Positions 38,501 through 48,558 are shown, numbered from the stretch's first letter. The stretch is 64,000 bases of DNA from an uncultured Verrucomicrobiales bacterium (GCA_949373085.1 CASICJ010000025.1:41027-105026), one strand, 5' to 3'. Translations and numbers: made by a program. The notes: generated by a model not told the origin, from the letters alone.

Positions 38501-39582
38501 ATGATTTTAAAATGAGTTATCTCTCCACGGTTCTGTGTTTTCTCACGGCCTGTCTCATCGCAGCGCCACTTTCCGCGCAAGAAGAGCCTGCTGGTGCTCC
38601 ATTGGTTGGTGAGGCGGAAGCCGAGGCTCCCGAGCTCACCGCGGAAGCTGAAAAGGCTATTGAACGTGGTTTGAAATTCCTGATCTCAAGTCAGAATAAA
38701 GACGGCTCATGGTCTTCGGTGGATCCTGAAAAAGGTGGGGGTGGAGGATATGCAATCGCGGGAACCAGTCTCGGGCTCATGGCATTTATGGTCGAGGGAC
38801 ATTTCCCCGGATTTGGTCCTTATGGCAAGGCCTTAGATCGCGCGAAAGATTATCTGCTCAAAAGATCCGAGGATTCCCCATCAGGTGCAATGGGAGTGAA
38901 GATGTATGAAATTGGTCTCTTCACTATTGCGATGTCCGAGCTTTGGGGGATGACTAGTGACCCGGAAGACAACAAGGAAATTCAGGTGGCCTTGGAACGA
39001 ATTGTCGAAGTTATCTTAAGATCGCAGAGCCCGCTGGGTGGCTGGCGCTACGCACCCCGCCCGGACGCCGGACAGGACACTTCGGTGACTGCGATGGTTT
39101 TTGTCTCGCTTGCATCGGCGCGTGAGGCGGGCGTTCTGGTTCCGGCGGAAACGATTGAGCGGCTGACCGGCTACCTTCGCGATCAGGCCTTCGACGAGCA
39201 AAGAGGCGGATTCGGCTATCAGGGCAAAGGCTACACCATCGCGTGTACTGCTGGTGGGGTTTATGCGGCCCAACTTGCGGGTAACCGGGACACGGAATGG
39301 GTCTCTGCAGCAATCAACTCGCTGGAGAATGATCCCAAGATGTTTTCCAGAAAAGATAACGGCCACTTCTACTACTCGCACTATTACGCGATGCAGGCGA
39401 TGGTCCAGGCGGGCGAAGAGCACTACGCCAAGTGGTATCCCAAGATTCGTGACTCTCTCATCGCTCTGCAGAAGCCCAACGGCTCTTGGCAGGAAAAGGA
39501 GCTCGATTATCCGCACAAAACGCCGATGTCGATTATCATCCTCGGAACTCCGAACCGGTATATTCCGGTCTATCAACGTTAA
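38497..39582 (+). CDS. Secreted prenyltransferase/squalene-oxidase-repeat protein
   Basis: A 361-residue exported protein with a signal peptide (about 1-27, ending L-S-A). Alpha/alpha-barrel repeats of the terpene-cyclase/prenyltransferase type follow: F-L-I-S-S-Q-N-K-D-G-S-W near 62-73, L-R-S-Q-S-P-L-G-G-W-R-Y near 175-186, and L-Q-K-P-N-G-S-W near 328-335. The Q-D-T-S-V-T-A segment near 196 is typical of this secreted branch. The D-x-D-D motif of true squalene-hopene cyclases is not seen, so catalysis on terpenes is unlikely; the fold may serve binding. Overlaps the giant gene by 4 bases (ATGA). Confidence 0.85.
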   Translation: MNDFKMSYLSTVLCFLTACLIAAPLSAQEEPAGAPLVGEAEAEAPELTAEAEKAIERGLKFLISSQNKDGSWSSVDPEKGGGGGYAIAGTSLGLMAFMVEGHFPGFGPYGKALDRAKDYLLKRSEDSPSGAMGVKMYEIGLFTIAMSELWGMTSDPEDNKEIQVALERIVEVILRSQSPLGGWRYAPRPDAGQDTSVTAMVFVSLASAREAGVLVPAETIERLTGYLRDQAFDEQRGGFGYQGKGYTIACTAGGVYAAQLAGNRDTEWVSAAINSLENDPKMFSRKDNGHFYYSHYYAMQAMVQAGEEHYAKWYPKIRDSLIALQKPNGSWQEKELDYPHKTPMSIIILGTPNRYIPVYQR

Positions 39583-39594
39583 AGAAGAAGTCCG

Positions 39595-40383
39595 ATGTCC
39601 GATAGGCGAAGAAAGAATGACGAACTTGCACGCCTGCTGCCGATTGGCTTCGCTTTGGCGTTGATCTTTATCGCTCCGGTCTGTGCGGGCGGAGAAAAGA
39701 CGGGCAAACATCTATTCATCCTTTCGGGTCAATCGAATATGACCGGGGCTGTGAAAGCAGCGTTCACTGCTCATGTCGAGGAGCAGTATGGGAAGGAGAA
39801 CTCCGTCGTGGTGATGCGGATGAAAAGTGGACGCGGCATTCGCTTCTGGGTTGCCGACTACGATCAACCCGCCGATCGTGGGCTGACTGAAAAGAAGATG
39901 ACTTCCAATGGGATGGAGTACAAACCTCTCCTAGAGACCGCATTGGCCGCAATTAAAGGTCAATCTTTCGATACGGTGGGCTTCATCTGGATGCAGGGGG
40001 AGTCGGACGCCAACAACCGACTCTCCGAAGTCTACGAAGAAAGTTTTCTCAAACTCGTCGGGCAGCTCCGGAAGGATCTAGAGCGGGAAGATCTCTACTA
40101 TGTGATCGGCCGTATCAACGACTATGCGCGAAGCAGACCCGATAACGTGCACTGGAAACGGGTCAGGGAGACTCAGGTCAAGCTGGGCAAGACTCCGGGC
40201 AACGCCTGGATTGATACCGATGACCTCAATGGTGGCGACGTCAACAATCCAGATGGTGATATTCATTTTCCGAAAGACGGAGCAGCAAAGCTTGGCCAGC
40301 GCTTTGCGAAAAAAGCGGTTGAATTGATCCGTAAGAGACCAGCAAGAATGGCGAACGAAACAAAATCAAAAGAAGAGGAATGA
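39595..40383 (+). CDS. Exported SGNH hydrolase (sialate O-acetylesterase-like)
   Basis: A 262-residue protein with a signal segment (about 13-32). The catalytic-Ser block is I-L-S-G-Q-S-N-M (S47), the second block I-W-M-Q-G-E-S-D near 122-129, and the final Asp/His block D-G-D-I-H-F-P near 222-228. The family (DUF303/SASA) removes acetyl groups from sugars. The Lys/Glu-rich tail is likely disordered. It starts 12 bases after the cyclase-fold gene and overlaps the next gene by ATGA, so it belongs to the operon. Confidence 0.85.
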   Translation: MSDRRRKNDELARLLPIGFALALIFIAPVCAGGEKTGKHLFILSGQSNMTGAVKAAFTAHVEEQYGKENSVVVMRMKSGRGIRFWVADYDQPADRGLTEKKMTSNGMEYKPLLETALAAIKGQSFDTVGFIWMQGESDANNRLSEVYEESFLKLVGQLRKDLEREDLYYVIGRINDYARSRPDNVHWKRVRETQVKLGKTPGNAWIDTDDLNGGDVNNPDGDIHFPKDGAAKLGQRFAKKAVELIRKRPARMANETKSKEEE

Positions 40384-42311
40384 CCATGAAAACACCCTGT
40401 AAATCCATCAACTTGTTGTTTGGGCTGATCGTAGTTCTCACGAATTTATCCGCCGTTTCTTGGGCTACCGGAAAGGAGTCGGTGCCAGTGCTTTCGGAGC
40501 AAGGCAAGGTTCTTGAAAAAAAGTATGCCGGAGATCTTGATGCGACTCAGAAAGAGATTTCAGCAGCCCTGCCTGCGATCGATGAGAGTAAAAAGACGGC
40601 CTTTGAAGCCGCCCGTACTGAGTTGGGCGCTCTTAAGGCTCCGTCTGAAGGTGCCGGGCAAGCGGCACACAAAGCCTACCAGACGGCCAAACCACTGGCG
40701 GAGGCAAAGACGCTCGATAGTGCCAGGCCGCTGCTCGCCGACCTTGAGTCTCTGCTGTCCAGCGACGCTTTGGATGGCAAGCTGATGAAGGCCGCGATTT
40801 TGCGGCACGGAACTCCGGCAGGATTGGCCGAGTTCGCCCAACAAAGCGAGGTCCACAAAGCCCTGCTCGACAAACTTTTCGCCGACGAGGTGCTTATGAA
40901 GAAGATCCTCAAGTCGGGTGGCGCGAATGGGGGTGAGTATGGCGAGGCCATGGAGGTTTACACCGCGATCCTCGAGGCAAGCGAATTGGCGCGCAAGCCG
41001 GGCATCCTGCAACGTCTCGCTCTCGGCACCGCTCTTCATCAGCCGTGGCTGAACGGGAAGGAAAAAGGAGGAAGTGTGAACGGGATTGTATTTACCGATC
41101 ACAGTAATCCGGACGGTCAGGTCGCACGCTTCCTGCATTTCGAAAAGGCATACCTTGCCAAAGAACTTGATCCGCAGTTCAAAGATTTTAACGCCTGGGA
41201 ATGTCGCTTCATCACGAACGACCCTTACACTAATGAAGAGGCCACCTGGGGGCGTGAAATGCTTCGCCAATTCCGGCCGGACCACATCACTAATCCTGAC
41301 CAGAAATGGCGCTATACACGCATTGTCAAAAGCGATTTGCCATACACGAGCACGCGACACGACGATTCGCTGGGCTCGCCTCAGCAGCAAGCTCTCGCCT
41401 TGGGTGGAATCTGCGGACGTCGCGCGTTCTTCGGTCGCTTCATTGCCCGCTCGTTTGGAATTCCTTCCAGACGTTCGACTCAGTCCGGGCATGCGGCCAT
41501 GAACCGTTGGACCCCTGACGGCTGGGTCGTAAACTTCGGTGCCTGGTGGTCGATGAACTGGTGTGGCCCCCAGGGCGGGCTCGATTTCTATCTCGATTCA
41601 CAGGCGCGCGAGCACGAAGCGGATTACATGCAGGTGCTACGGGCCCAATGGATCGGCGATGCGCTGGGGCAGGAAGATGTCAGTCTTCGGCAATACGGCC
41701 AAGGTGGTGATTTTTGGGACGGACTCGCATTCTATAAAAAGCGGGCAGTCGTTGAAGCGTCCAATCAGGAGCAAGCCGCAGCGGACGCAGAGCTGGCGGC
41801 GCTGAGTGCGGAAGAAGCCCGTTTGCTCGGTGAGTCGGATAAGGTTCTCGGTGATGGCGAGGTCCAAGAAATTATTATTCCCGAAGAGGACAAGAAGATC
41901 GTCGTCGCCGAAGACGGAACGATCACCATTCCTGCGGTGGCTTGCACCAGCCCGAAGAACAACACCGAGAAAGTCGCCTTCCTAAATAGCTGGAGCGGCG
42001 GCATGCAGATTCACTATCAGCGGCTGGGAAGTCGTCCCGAAATTCTGCGCTACACGGTCGAGGCTCCGGCGGCGGGGAAATACGAACTGAGCCTCAATGC
42101 GAGCACCGTCTCGGGAAAGTATGAAGTGATCGCCCGGATCAATCGACGCACGATCGTTAACGCAATGCTCCCTTATACCAAGGGGAGTTGGCAGCGGACC
42201 AAGCCCGAAGTCATCGAACTGAAGGAGGGGAGAAACACTATCATGCTGACCTTTCGCGCACCTAACCGAGGGGTGAGCATCAAAGACCTTCATCTCAAGC
42301 CAGTGAAGTAA
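40380..42311 (+). CDS. Exported transglutaminase-like protein
   Basis: A 643-residue protein with a signal peptide (about 1-31). The N-terminal 200 residues are helical. A transglutaminase-like domain at about 255-430 shows a plausible papain-like triad: C345 (G-G-I-C-G-R-R-A), H371 (S-G-H-A-A-M-N-R-W) and N385 (W-V-V-N-F-G). A charged linker near 460-500 leads to a beta-sandwich of about 120 residues at the C-terminus resembling CBM6-like modules. It may be a peptidase or crosslinking enzyme, or a non-catalytic relative. Overlaps the SGNH gene by 4 bases; the next gene follows after 16 bases. Confidence 0.75.
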   Translation: MTMKTPCKSINLLFGLIVVLTNLSAVSWATGKESVPVLSEQGKVLEKKYAGDLDATQKEISAALPAIDESKKTAFEAARTELGALKAPSEGAGQAAHKAYQTAKPLAEAKTLDSARPLLADLESLLSSDALDGKLMKAAILRHGTPAGLAEFAQQSEVHKALLDKLFADEVLMKKILKSGGANGGEYGEAMEVYTAILEASELARKPGILQRLALGTALHQPWLNGKEKGGSVNGIVFTDHSNPDGQVARFLHFEKAYLAKELDPQFKDFNAWECRFITNDPYTNEEATWGREMLRQFRPDHITNPDQKWRYTRIVKSDLPYTSTRHDDSLGSPQQQALALGGICGRRAFFGRFIARSFGIPSRRSTQSGHAAMNRWTPDGWVVNFGAWWSMNWCGPQGGLDFYLDSQAREHEADYMQVLRAQWIGDALGQEDVSLRQYGQGGDFWDGLAFYKKRAVVEASNQEQAAADAELAALSAEEARLLGESDKVLGDGEVQEIIIPEEDKKIVVAEDGTITIPAVACTSPKNNTEKVAFLNSWSGGMQIHYQRLGSRPEILRYTVEAPAAGKYELSLNASTVSGKYEVIARINRRTIVNAMLPYTKGSWQRTKPEVIELKEGRNTIMLTFRAPNRGVSIKDLHLKPVK

Positions 42312-42327
42312 ACGAGCCTCTACTCCC

Positions 42328-44958
42328 ATGACCAAATTTCTTCGAATTGTGCTTACCTCGTTTGTCTTGGTTAGCGCTTCCTTGCCCGCGCTGGGGCAGA
42401 GTCAGGGGGGATGCATTCCAGCCGCTGAAATCACTGGACTTGATGCCAAGTTGGAAAAGGCCGAGGAATCCGCTTCCGCAGCCAGGAAGAAACTGGCGAT
42501 CCGACGGGTCATTCGTGAGACCGAGGCGCTGATCAAAAAGCATCCCACTGCGCCCAATCGCTATGATGCTCAGGGTGTTCTTTTTCGCAGCCAGCAGGCC
42601 TTGGTGAGTTTGGATAATTCGACGAAAAATCGGAAAGCATTTCTGGAGACCAGCAAAAAACTCGCCGCCGCGCCCAACGAGTATGCGGCGCTACGCCTCG
42701 ATGCCGACCTCTTGCTCACGCAGGCCGAGTCAGCCCGGAAAGGGGCGGACTCCCACGCCCGAGCTGATGCTCTTCGGCCCTTGGTCGAGCGCTATCGGGA
42801 CACCGACGTTGAGCCCAAGGTGATCCGGATCGCGATGATCATGGCGCTGGAATTAGGGAATACCAAGCTGGTCAACGACCTCCGCAAGGTCGTGGCGGAG
42901 CGATTCCCGGGGAATATGGATTTGATCAACTTCCAGCGCGAGAAGCTGGCGGGCCAGGTCTTTGGCGCGCCCTTCATTGGTGCCTTTGAGCGGAGCGATG
43001 GCACGATGGCACGCTTCCCGATGGACTTTCTGGGTATAACAACTGCGATCTATTGTTGGTCGAAGGAAGGCGATGGCCTGGAGGATCTCAAGGCTCTGGC
43101 CGCGGACTGGAAGAAGGCGAAGGTGGAGCATAACGCCGCAGGACGGTTTCAGTTTGTGAGCATGAACATGGACGATCTGCCCGATGCCGGCGAAGGGATC
43201 CTGCGTGAACATGGGCTCGACTGGCAGGCCCTTAAGATGCTCAAAGGTCAGGAGAATCCGATCTATCAAACCTATGTCAAAAGAGACACCCCAACGATCG
43301 CGATCGTGAGCCCGAACGGCTATGTCGCGTTGTATCAATCTGGGGGGCGCAGCAACAGAACCTATGAACGGCGGCTACAGTCGATGCTGGCCAGTCAGTG
43401 GGCTCAGTCGCACAACACGAGTTTTCTTCAATCTATTTACTCCGGTGAGTTTTTGGTGATGCAGCCCGACGGAGATTTTAATCCAGCTGCACCGCCTGAG
43501 TTGAAGGCGATCAAGCAGGCCCCGATTTCCGGATCCATTCCCGGGGATGAACTCCGCGCCATCCAGTCCTGCTTCATCGAACCGCCGCTTCGTTACAGCA
43601 TTCCGCAGAATCAGGTCGTTGCGAATTACGAGAAAGCCAACTCGCTCTGTCTTGCCGCGATCGCGGCACATTCGAAAGCCCCCGACCTGTGGATCGTGCG
43701 CAACCGACGCATCATGGCTTTGATGGGCTTGTGGAAAACACGCGGTGATCAAAAAGCCTTTGCTTCCGCCGTGGCTGAGGCAAAAACTGCCATCGAAAGC
43801 GGATATCCCAAGGGGACCGATGTGGTGGCGCAACTTTGTTTGGCAAGGCAAGCGCTCCGGGCTTCCGACGCGAAACCGAAAGAGATCATCGAGAGTTTTG
43901 TGAAATCGGAGGGTGGAAAGGGAGCGTCCGCTCCGGCTCTCCTCGCGGCCTCAATCCTTGCGCTGGATACCGGCGACCGGCGACTGCACGATCAATATCG
44001 TCAGACATTTCTGGGCAAGTATGCCACGGACCCGACGATGTGGACCGCGACCTCCTTCTTGCTGGATCGCTATCTCCGATACTGGCTATATCACCCGCCC
44101 TATACCGCCGGTTGGACTTACGGCCGCCGCCAGGGACACTTCCTCGCGATCGGCACACCCGAAGAAGCGCAACGTAAATTCGAAACCGAGTTAAAAACAC
44201 TTGATGGCGAGACGGTCAAAATCCCCGAGTCGTCCGATGGGAAGTGGACCGTAATTTCGTTCGTCCCGACCGGAGCAGGCAACGGATATTTACAACGGTA
44301 CGCCTCCTTTGTTTCGGCCCGACCTTTTCAAGATACCAACCTGATTGTTGCCGTCCTCGATGATGATGTCGAGACGGCGGACAAGTTACTCAAAGAGAAA
44401 GCTGCAGAACTTGAGAAAAGGAGACAGCAACCTGAAACCTTCCCAACCCTGCTTGTGCCCGGTGGGTTTAAAAACCCGATCGTGCGCAAGCTCGGGATGA
44501 TCACAGATGAGGAGAAGCCCAAGAATAATATCTTGATGCTCCGGCCCGATGGTAGCATTGCGGTCGCGCTCTCGGGACTGACGATGGGCGCGCAAAAGGG
44601 TTCTGTGATCCAGAATGTCATCGAGTTTCACGACGAGGAAATGATCGATAAAGCGCTTGCCAGGGGCGACCTCGATGAAGCCAAGCGACTGGCTTTCGCG
44701 CATGCGCCGGTCGACCAGGTGCGCCCGGAGGATGCCCCCCGGAACTGGAAGCCTAAAGTGCTCACCGTCCCTCACCTACGGAGTCGGTCCAAGGTCTATT
44801 TGGCGATGGGGGAATTGAAGGCCGCTCAAGCAGACATTCAAGAAGTCTATCTCAAGGTCAATACCGCAGCTGGTTACATCAGCATGCGAACGAAAGAGCT
44901 GGAAGAGACCGAAGCCCTCAAGGCCACCATTCTCACCGCCCTTGAAAAGGCAGAGTAA
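42328..44958 (+). CDS. Exported helical protein with two cysteine-free thioredoxin-like segments
   Basis: An 876-residue protein with a signal peptide (about 1-24, ending A-L-G). The N-terminal part (30-210) is helical, TPR-like. Residues about 215-350 resemble a redoxin domain (A-I-Y-C-W-S-K-E-G, then V-S-M-N-M-D-D-L, D-T-P-T-I-A-I-V-S-P-N-G). A helical middle follows, and residues about 640-775 repeat the pattern (W-T-V-I-S-F-V-P-T-G, I-V-A-V-L-D-D-D, F-P-T-L-L-V-P-G-G, M-L-R-P-D-G). Both lack C-x-x-C at the active-site loop, so they are probably binding domains. Last gene of the operon; it ends 10 bases before a convergent gene and no terminator is visible. Confidence 0.65.
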   Translation: MTKFLRIVLTSFVLVSASLPALGQSQGGCIPAAEITGLDAKLEKAEESASAARKKLAIRRVIRETEALIKKHPTAPNRYDAQGVLFRSQQALVSLDNSTKNRKAFLETSKKLAAAPNEYAALRLDADLLLTQAESARKGADSHARADALRPLVERYRDTDVEPKVIRIAMIMALELGNTKLVNDLRKVVAERFPGNMDLINFQREKLAGQVFGAPFIGAFERSDGTMARFPMDFLGITTAIYCWSKEGDGLEDLKALAADWKKAKVEHNAAGRFQFVSMNMDDLPDAGEGILREHGLDWQALKMLKGQENPIYQTYVKRDTPTIAIVSPNGYVALYQSGGRSNRTYERRLQSMLASQWAQSHNTSFLQSIYSGEFLVMQPDGDFNPAAPPELKAIKQAPISGSIPGDELRAIQSCFIEPPLRYSIPQNQVVANYEKANSLCLAAIAAHSKAPDLWIVRNRRIMALMGLWKTRGDQKAFASAVAEAKTAIESGYPKGTDVVAQLCLARQALRASDAKPKEIIESFVKSEGGKGASAPALLAASILALDTGDRRLHDQYRQTFLGKYATDPTMWTATSFLLDRYLRYWLYHPPYTAGWTYGRRQGHFLAIGTPEEAQRKFETELKTLDGETVKIPESSDGKWTVISFVPTGAGNGYLQRYASFVSARPFQDTNLIVAVLDDDVETADKLLKEKAAELEKRRQQPETFPTLLVPGGFKNPIVRKLGMITDEEKPKNNILMLRPDGSIAVALSGLTMGAQKGSVIQNVIEFHDEEMIDKALARGDLDEAKRLAFAHAPVDQVRPEDAPRNWKPKVLTVPHLRSRSKVYLAMGELKAAQADIQEVYLKVNTAAGYISMRTKELEETEALKATILTALEKAE

Positions 44959-44968
44959 GGAAGGTGCT

Positions 44969-46360
44969 TTAGAGGGTGAGCTCAGATAGTGGGCCGCGCA
45001 GATCAAGATGCTTGAGCTTGTTATCGAGTTGGCCAAAATAGTCACGGATCGGTGAACCGCTTGCTTGAAGGATTGTATTGTAATAGTTGCCGATGGTCTT
45101 ATGGCCGGGCTGACCATATTTGGGATAGCGTAGGTAGCGACCGGCAGTTTTCATCTTGTGGCCACGTCCGCCGACAATAATGAATGGCCATTCCTTGCGG
45201 CGGGAATGGTGTGCTTCTCCGGTATCAGACAAGTAGATGATCATCGTGTTATCGAGCATTGTGCCATCACCCTCAGGGACCGCTTTGAGCTGAGTTGCCA
45301 ACTTTGCGATCTGGTCGATTTGAAATTTACGAATGACATCACGTGCTTCGGCAGATTTAAGCCCGTTGTCGGTGATTTTGTTATGGCCGATATCGTGCAC
45401 GCTGGTGTTCTTGAATCCAAAGGTGGCATACTTGGCGCTGAGCCAATCAGCACGGATTGAAATCACGTTGGTCAACCCTGTGATTAAGGATGCGGCGGTA
45501 AGGTCGAAAAAGGTAGAGACCCGATCAGTAAACACGGTCGAGGCATACTGGCTGGTGAGTTCGGGTGCGTTCTTACGAATTTTCTCCTGCATTGAAACGA
45601 GTTGGTCGTTACGAGCTCGAACGGATTCGAATGCGTTTAGATAGTGGTCGAGTTTTTCGCGTTCCTCTTGGCTAATTCGATTGGCGAGGCGTTTGGTGTC
45701 TTCGCTGAGAAAATCAAGAAGGTTGGTCTGCAAGGCGAACTCGTTTTTCCCACCATTTTTTAAATCAAGAGCGCTGCCGAATAATTCGCGGTAGGCTTTT
45801 TCGGCGCTTGCTTGATAGGGCATTGGGCTATTCTGGCCATAGGCTGAGATTTTTGGGAAGACAGCTGTGTCCTGAACGATCGGGCCATAGTTATTGCCAA
45901 TGCTATGGCCGTTGGGCGCAAATCCGTAATTTTTAAAAGGCGCAGGATTAAGTTGTCCTAATAGACAATCGAGGGTGGCTGCCGCAGGTTTCTCGGGCGA
46001 GTGATGGCAGCTGAGAGCACCATAGTAGGATGAGTGGTTCCCTCCGAAGTTGCTTCCAGACAAGCCCTCCAGAATCATTATCTCTTCTTTAAATGGATCG
46101 AGCGATCGTAAGGTTGGCGGGAGGTGATAATCTTTGAGTTTGAGATCAAGGAGTTGATCGTCATCACCGATTTCTATCCCTTCGGGACGAATGGCGCTTG
46201 GGGTAATACCACTGGATTTGACGACGAAGACAAAACGTTTCGGGAACCCCTTCTCGTTACCTGTAGCATGCGCTTCCATTTGACGGAGGAGAGGCGCGAG
46301 TGCGGCACTACTTGCTCCGAGCATCATGCCCTTGGTAAATTTTCTGCGTGAAGTGATCAT
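44969..46360 (-). CDS. DUF1552 family Tat-exported protein
   Basis: A 463-residue protein with a twin-arginine signal (S-R-R-K-F-T-K-G-M-M-L-G-A, R5-R6). The DUF1552 pattern is recognisable in order: F-V-F-V-V-K-S-S-G near 44, L-E-G-L-S-G-S-N-F-G-G-N-H-S near 98, a D-C-L-L-G-Q-type segment near 125, and M-I-I-Y-L-S-D-T-G-E-A-H-H near 373. Function is unknown; the family pairs with DUF1592-type cytochromes. Its start overlaps the stop of the upstream DUF1592 gene (ATGA, 46357-46360). Confidence 0.87.
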   Translation of the reverse strand: MITSRRKFTKGMMLGASSAALAPLLRQMEAHATGNEKGFPKRFVFVVKSSGITPSAIRPEGIEIGDDDQLLDLKLKDYHLPPTLRSLDPFKEEIMILEGLSGSNFGGNHSSYYGALSCHHSPEKPAAATLDCLLGQLNPAPFKNYGFAPNGHSIGNNYGPIVQDTAVFPKISAYGQNSPMPYQASAEKAYRELFGSALDLKNGGKNEFALQTNLLDFLSEDTKRLANRISQEEREKLDHYLNAFESVRARNDQLVSMQEKIRKNAPELTSQYASTVFTDRVSTFFDLTAASLITGLTNVISIRADWLSAKYATFGFKNTSVHDIGHNKITDNGLKSAEARDVIRKFQIDQIAKLATQLKAVPEGDGTMLDNTMIIYLSDTGEAHHSRRKEWPFIIVGGRGHKMKTAGRYLRYPKYGQPGHKTIGNYYNTILQASGSPIRDYFGQLDNKLKHLDLRGPLSELTL

Positions 46361-48558
46361 TTGCGGTAGAGGAAGGAGTCGGAGGTAAGAAGCGAAACTA
46401 ATAATTCACTAAACTTTCCGCCGCTGTCGAGGTAGGATTTTTCTGCGTCGATAAGGGTTTTGGAGTCGCTCAGCATTTCATTACGGCCCATCCAGTACCT
46501 AAAGCAGTGTCGGATGATTGATTGACGAACACGAGTGGATTTCGCCAATTTGGTCACGAGTTCGTTGGCGTCTTTGACCGGGCCATCGATGTCAGCCTCC
46601 CCAGTGCCGGTGATTTTTCCGCTCGTATCAAAGGGGTGTTCGATCAGTTCTCCTTTTTCCAAGCCCGACTTGATCTTATCTGGTGTGAGCATGGTTTCGA
46701 AGCGCTTCTGCTTTTTATGGTAATACATGCCGGTGCGGACCCAGCCACGATCGGTGAAGCTTTCGAAGGGCATTCCTAGCGGTTCAAAGTGTTTGTGGCA
46801 CTTCCAGCATTCCTTAGCTTTGGTGACTTCGAACCGCTGACGAAGGGGCTTGTCATGATCCTCGGGGATCTTGGCATCGACCCCTATCGGTAGGGCTGGA
46901 ACATTTCCGGCCAGCAGATGGGTGCGGATCCAGATTCCACGGTGAACAGGGTCGTTTTGATCATTTGTTGAGTGGGTAATCAGCCAACTGAGGTCGTGTA
47001 GCATGCCTGCGCGAAAGGTGTCATCGGTCAGTTTATTGGATTTCTTAATCATGTTAGCGCGCCATGCATCTGCCTTTTCTTTAGGCTGAGTTTTGAGCTT
47101 TTTAGCATGGCGTTCATCAACCATTTTGAGAAGCTGTGTTCGGCTGTTATTGAAGCGGGGCGAGCTTAAAAGTTCTTCAAAGACTTGTTTGTCCTCATTA
47201 ACGATTGCGGCGATATGACCTTGGGGTGCGCCAATTAAAGCTCGGCCTCCCATTCCTGGTCCGGGGCTATCTTTGAAAGTCCCTTCAGCCCTTGGGTAGA
47301 GGAAAAATTCTTCAAAGAAGCGAACAATTCGTGGGTAGTAACCGAAGCCATGCTCACCTTCTTGAATCATACGATGAAAGGCGCTGGCGGGAAAATGTTT
47401 GCGGATCGGTGGGGCGCCGGCCGCAATCATGGCGCGGATTACTTTTTCGACCTCGGCTTTATTGGTGAGTTTTTTAGAATCATACGCTTTTTTGATTATG
47501 GGGTTCTTTGTTGGAGGAGAGTCGGTAAGGGCGTATGAGAGGGCGAACGCGATTTCTTGGGGTGAGAGAAAATGCCTTCCGTGCTCGTCAGCCGGTCCAC
47601 GACCGAGCTCGATCCGGTAGACCGCTTCACTGGAGAGATAAATGCCTAGAAGTGTGGTTTTAAGTCCCGCTTCGTTGCCCCCTTGTGCAAGATTGCGTTC
47701 CATAAAGGCAAGATATTTGGGAAACTCATCTTCTGTGATCGGACGGCCACAGGCTCGGGCAAACTCTTCACGGATCACGCGTTCGAGTGCCTCGCGTGGG
47801 GGCTTTCCCTGTGCTTCGGAGATCGCTTTGAAGCTCTCTTTCCCGGGGATATGGATCGGCTTGCCTTCGTTGGGGCCGTAGCTCATTGGGGCGAGTTCAC
47901 GGTCGTGGATTTGGTTCGCTATGATATCTGAGAGCGCAAGTTGAAGCGCAAGGAACCCTGCCTCGTCCATGATTTCTTGGTCAGCAAAATCGCGAAGACC
48001 GCTTGATTTGGATTTGTAACTGACTGGTTGAGCTTCGATTCCCCCAGTCACATGGGGTTGATATTTTTTACCACCGTAGATGTGTGGGCTCATCTTCCAG
48101 AGGCGCGATGGAGTGAAAGGTGGGGTGCTAATCGAACCATCAAAAAGGAGCTCGTGGCTTACTCGGTTGCCAAACTCAGGTAGGAGCACACGTGATTCGA
48201 TTTGAAATCCTTTTCCAGCGGTTTTGAGTCCGTCTTTGATCCAGTTAACAATTTCTTGCCTTTCGGCCGCGGTTGGTTGTGGTTTTTTTTCGGGCGGCAT
48301 GGTGCCGATCTCTAACTGCTCGAGTACCCGTTCCCACATTACGACATTATCGCCATTAGAGAAGTCGCCTCCAATGGTGTGTAGCTCGACCTTTCCCTTT
48401 TGAGTCTCCGCGTCGTGACAGTCGGTGCAATTGGCCTCCAGAAATGGGGTGACGTGCTCCTTGAAAATCCTCATATCAGCAGCGAGCTGGCTCAGCTGCA
48501 CAAGGAAGGCCGTAAAAATGGCAGTTGTAAATTTAACGTTCAAGAGTCTCGGTGCCAT
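46357..48558 (-). CDS. Planctomycete-type cytochrome c with DUF1587/DUF1592/DUF1588/DUF1585 domains
   Basis: A 733-residue exported protein with a signal peptide (about 8-27). A PSD1-type haem motif C-T-D-C-H near 44-48 is followed by W-E-R-V-L-E-Q-L-E-I-G-T-M-P-P (DUF1587-like). A long DUF1592 region, a DUF1588 region with a second haem motif C-W-K-C-H-K-H-F-E near 588, and a C-terminal DUF1585 region (R-V-R-Q-S-I-I-R-H-C-F-R-Y-W-M-G-R, then L-L-T-S-D-S-F-L-Y-R-K) complete it. It is a di-haem exported protein of unknown electron-transfer role, coupled to the DUF1552 gene. Confidence 0.88.
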   Translation of the reverse strand: MAPRLLNVKFTTAIFTAFLVQLSQLAADMRIFKEHVTPFLEANCTDCHDAETQKGKVELHTIGGDFSNGDNVVMWERVLEQLEIGTMPPEKKPQPTAAERQEIVNWIKDGLKTAGKGFQIESRVLLPEFGNRVSHELLFDGSISTPPFTPSRLWKMSPHIYGGKKYQPHVTGGIEAQPVSYKSKSSGLRDFADQEIMDEAGFLALQLALSDIIANQIHDRELAPMSYGPNEGKPIHIPGKESFKAISEAQGKPPREALERVIREEFARACGRPITEDEFPKYLAFMERNLAQGGNEAGLKTTLLGIYLSSEAVYRIELGRGPADEHGRHFLSPQEIAFALSYALTDSPPTKNPIIKKAYDSKKLTNKAEVEKVIRAMIAAGAPPIRKHFPASAFHRMIQEGEHGFGYYPRIVRFFEEFFLYPRAEGTFKDSPGPGMGGRALIGAPQGHIAAIVNEDKQVFEELLSSPRFNNSRTQLLKMVDERHAKKLKTQPKEKADAWRANMIKKSNKLTDDTFRAGMLHDLSWLITHSTNDQNDPVHRGIWIRTHLLAGNVPALPIGVDAKIPEDHDKPLRQRFEVTKAKECWKCHKHFEPLGMPFESFTDRGWVRTGMYYHKKQKRFETMLTPDKIKSGLEKGELIEHPFDTSGKITGTGEADIDGPVKDANELVTKLAKSTRVRQSIIRHCFRYWMGRNEMLSDSKTLIDAEKSYLDSGGKFSELLVSLLTSDSFLYRK

